Shown one piece after another: positions 63,201 through 64,000 of a stretch of 64,000 nucleotides of DNA (its first letter is position 1; each line of letters starts with the position of its first letter). The notes under the pieces are model-generated. The model searched no databases, was not told the DNA's origin, and was given only the letters and a program-made list of their open reading frames with translations. The stretch is from Limnomonas spitsbergensis. Taxonomy: Eukaryota > Chlorophyta > Chlorophyceae > Chlamydomonadales. The position numbers and the translations under genes were made by a program. Location of the stretch: the NCBI GenBank assembly GCA_037349105.1, contig JAYJMM010000038.1:3260501-3324500 (forward strand), in the 5' to 3' direction.

Positions 63201-64000
63201 ATTTCACTCAGATAAATATCACCAACATATATTGAGGAATGATGAGGGATACAGGTTCAGGTACAGGATTAGGACCCAGATCAACATCACAAATGTGTAC
63301 CGAGGTATGATGAGGGACAAGGGTTTTGGTCCAGGATTTCACTCAGATCAACATCACCAACATATATTGAGGAATGATGAGGGATACAGGTTCAGGTACA
63401 GGATAAGGACCCAGATCAAGATCACCCATGTGTACCGAGGTATGATAAGGGATACGGGTTTTGGTCCAGGATTTCACTCAGATCAACATCACCAACATTT
63501 CTTGAGGTATGATGACTTGATGAGGGATACGGGTTTAGGTTCAGGATTTCATCCAGATCGACGATTTAACATTATAATCAACATCTATCGAGGCTTGATG
63601 AGGTTTTAGGATTCAGGTAAAGGATCAGGACCCCGATAATCAGTTCAGGATCAGGACCCAGATCTTCAATTCAACATCCCCAACATCTGTAGAGGTATGA
63701 TGAGGGTTTAGGGATAATGGTTTAGGGTTTGGACTTCACTTCCATCAATATCACCAGAATCTATCGAGCTGAGATATCCGGATTAGATTCAAAGGTGTCA
63801 GACTTCATGAAGATCGTTATCACGAATATCTACTGAGGTGTGACGTTCGGCTGAGGTGTGACGTATGGCTGTGGTGTGACGTACGGCTGAGGTGTGACGT
63901 ACGGCTGAGGGTCTAGGGTTTATGACTCCACCCACATCAACATGACCAGCATCTACCGAGGCATGTGTAGGGTTCAGGTTGAACGGTCAAGGGTTCAGAG
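60221..64000 (+). CDS. ERMP1-like M28 metallopeptidase, first four exons, runs off the right edge
   Basis: Exons 60221-60328, 60581-60712 and 61766-61864 join in phase 0; exon 4 is 62829 to 62901 (phase 1). The protein starts with a short Arg/Ser leader and a probable transmembrane helix (RPALLVTLALYYYAL). FSEDRAMEHVQYLSEVIGDHQ follows, then SSPGLDMATAYMLREANKI, then VHLETVSGEVAMDF and INITNVYR. This is the order found at the start of ER metallopeptidase 1 and related plant M28 zinc peptidases: lumenal start after one membrane helix, (F)S..RA..H...L...IG...., a long helix, and a SG...(M/I)DF...I.NVY strand. The zinc ligands lie beyond the window. The family acts in the ER membrane. Exon 4 overlaps the first unit of a 67-bp tandem array, so its exact donor is uncertain. 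Confidence 0.75.
60760..60935. repeat. Dispersed repeat, related to 17165-17325
   Basis: In the metallopeptidase intron 60713-61765. Shares CAGTCGGAAATGAAG and CCGAGGGAAGGCAA with the copy in the DUF3181 intron. Confidence 0.5.
61062..61345. repeat. Dispersed GC-rich repeat copies
   Basis: At least two units: 61075-61130 (GGCGGCCACCCCCAGGCCGA...) and 61225-61345 (GGGCTGATTGACACC...CCGGCCGG...GTAGCTGAA). Related to 12755-12865 and 26575-26700. The same intron has a third, weaker copy at about 61540-61625. Confidence 0.5.
62110..62480. repeat. Degenerate CATGCAG-rich tandem repeat
   Basis: Repeats of GAGCCCATGCA, CAGCATGCAG and GCAGC(T/C)(T/C)G at roughly 55-60 bp intervals, within the metallopeptidase intron 61865-62828. 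CATGCA-rich stretches also occur at 4490-4620 and 60430-60560. Confidence 0.5.
62626..62733. repeat. 12-bp minisatellite, nine units
   Basis: Unit CCTGGATCCAAA with variants (CCAGA, GTTCTAAT). Intronic, about 100 bp before exon 4. Because 12 is a multiple of 3 it stays open in several frames, but no splice signals join it to the gene. Confidence 0.85.
62863..63600 (+). repeat. 67-bp minisatellite derived from an exon-intron junction
   Basis: Unit starts (GGATTTCACCCAGATCAAC) recur every 67 bp at about 62863, 62930, 62997, 63064 and 63131, nearly perfect, then degenerate versions to about 63600. Each unit contains the end of exon 4 (INITNVYR) plus the start of the intron (GTATGATGAGGG). Since 67 is not a multiple of 3, successive units fall in different frames. 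Confidence 0.9.
63601..64000. other. Decayed continuation of the 67-bp array
   Basis: Weak matches to the exon fragment recur (63742-63775, 63803-63838, 63920-63960), mixed with GGGTTTAGGG-like sequence and a short GTGTGACGTACGGCTGAG repeat (63837-63907). No further exon identified before the window ends. Confidence 0.45.

Noticed and set aside
62923..63609. Repeated 61-residue ORFs in the 67-bp array
   Set aside because: Each is the same repeat read through in successive frames, without independent start or splice signals.

Overview
This is nuclear DNA of a eukaryote, most likely a green alga. The genes have many GT-AG introns and at least one GC-AG intron. One gene matches the plastid/cyanobacterial DUF3181 family, a bHLH factor has the ACT-like C-terminus common in plants, an internal tract looks like plant-type telomere repeat (TTTAGGG/TTAGGG), and minisatellites and short dispersed repeats are abundant. 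No bacterial operon, CRISPR array or rRNA was seen. I cannot name the species.

Layout. 1-412 (-): N-terminus of a probable translation release factor eRF3, running off the left edge. 957-7995 (+): a seven-exon gene for a protein with five Tudor-like units and a long acidic, then Pro/Gln-rich tail. 7996-15798: no confident gene, but minisatellites, a telomere-like tract and a dispersed inverted-repeat family. 15799-19557 (+): a complete four-exon DUF3181 gene, probably plastid-targeted. 19558-26853: mostly non-coding, with a broken transposon-type zinc-finger ORF at 23056-23890. 26854-29146 (-): a complete two-exon bHLH gene. 29147-33422: non-coding with repeats. 33427-59370: a 26-kb retroelement composite. 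60221-64000 (+): the first four exons of an ERMP1-like M28 metallopeptidase, running off the right edge and carrying an exon-seeded 67-bp minisatellite.

The main interest is the composite. Its complete copy reads on the minus strand: terminal repeat A1 (59370-58630), gag (58561-55166), an in-frame TGA followed by a protease (55132-54158), three accessory ORFs, then a 2210-residue pol (51031-44399). Pol holds reverse transcriptase, RNase H, a full C5 cytosine DNA methyltransferase inserted between RNase H and integrase, a zinc-binding DDE integrase, and a C4HC3 PHD finger after the integrase where related elements often carry a chromodomain. The element therefore appears to carry its own DNA-methylation writer and a possible histone reader. 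A second, near-identical copy of the pol half lies in inverted orientation (33507-42861 against 43341-52695, 9355 bp each, 479-bp spacer), lacking gag, protease and ORF3.

The ends are odd. A 61-bp sequence B and a 741-bp sequence A are arranged, in the minus sense, as A1-genes-B1-GC-A2-...-B2. The whole block 33427-59370 starts and ends with TGTC/GACA and is flanked by ACAT on both sides. This resembles the split direct repeats of tyrosine-recombinase retroelements, yet the enzyme here is a DDE integrase. A snap-back priming event at a 19-nt self-complementary stretch explains the inverted copy well; an assembly artefact must also be excluded.
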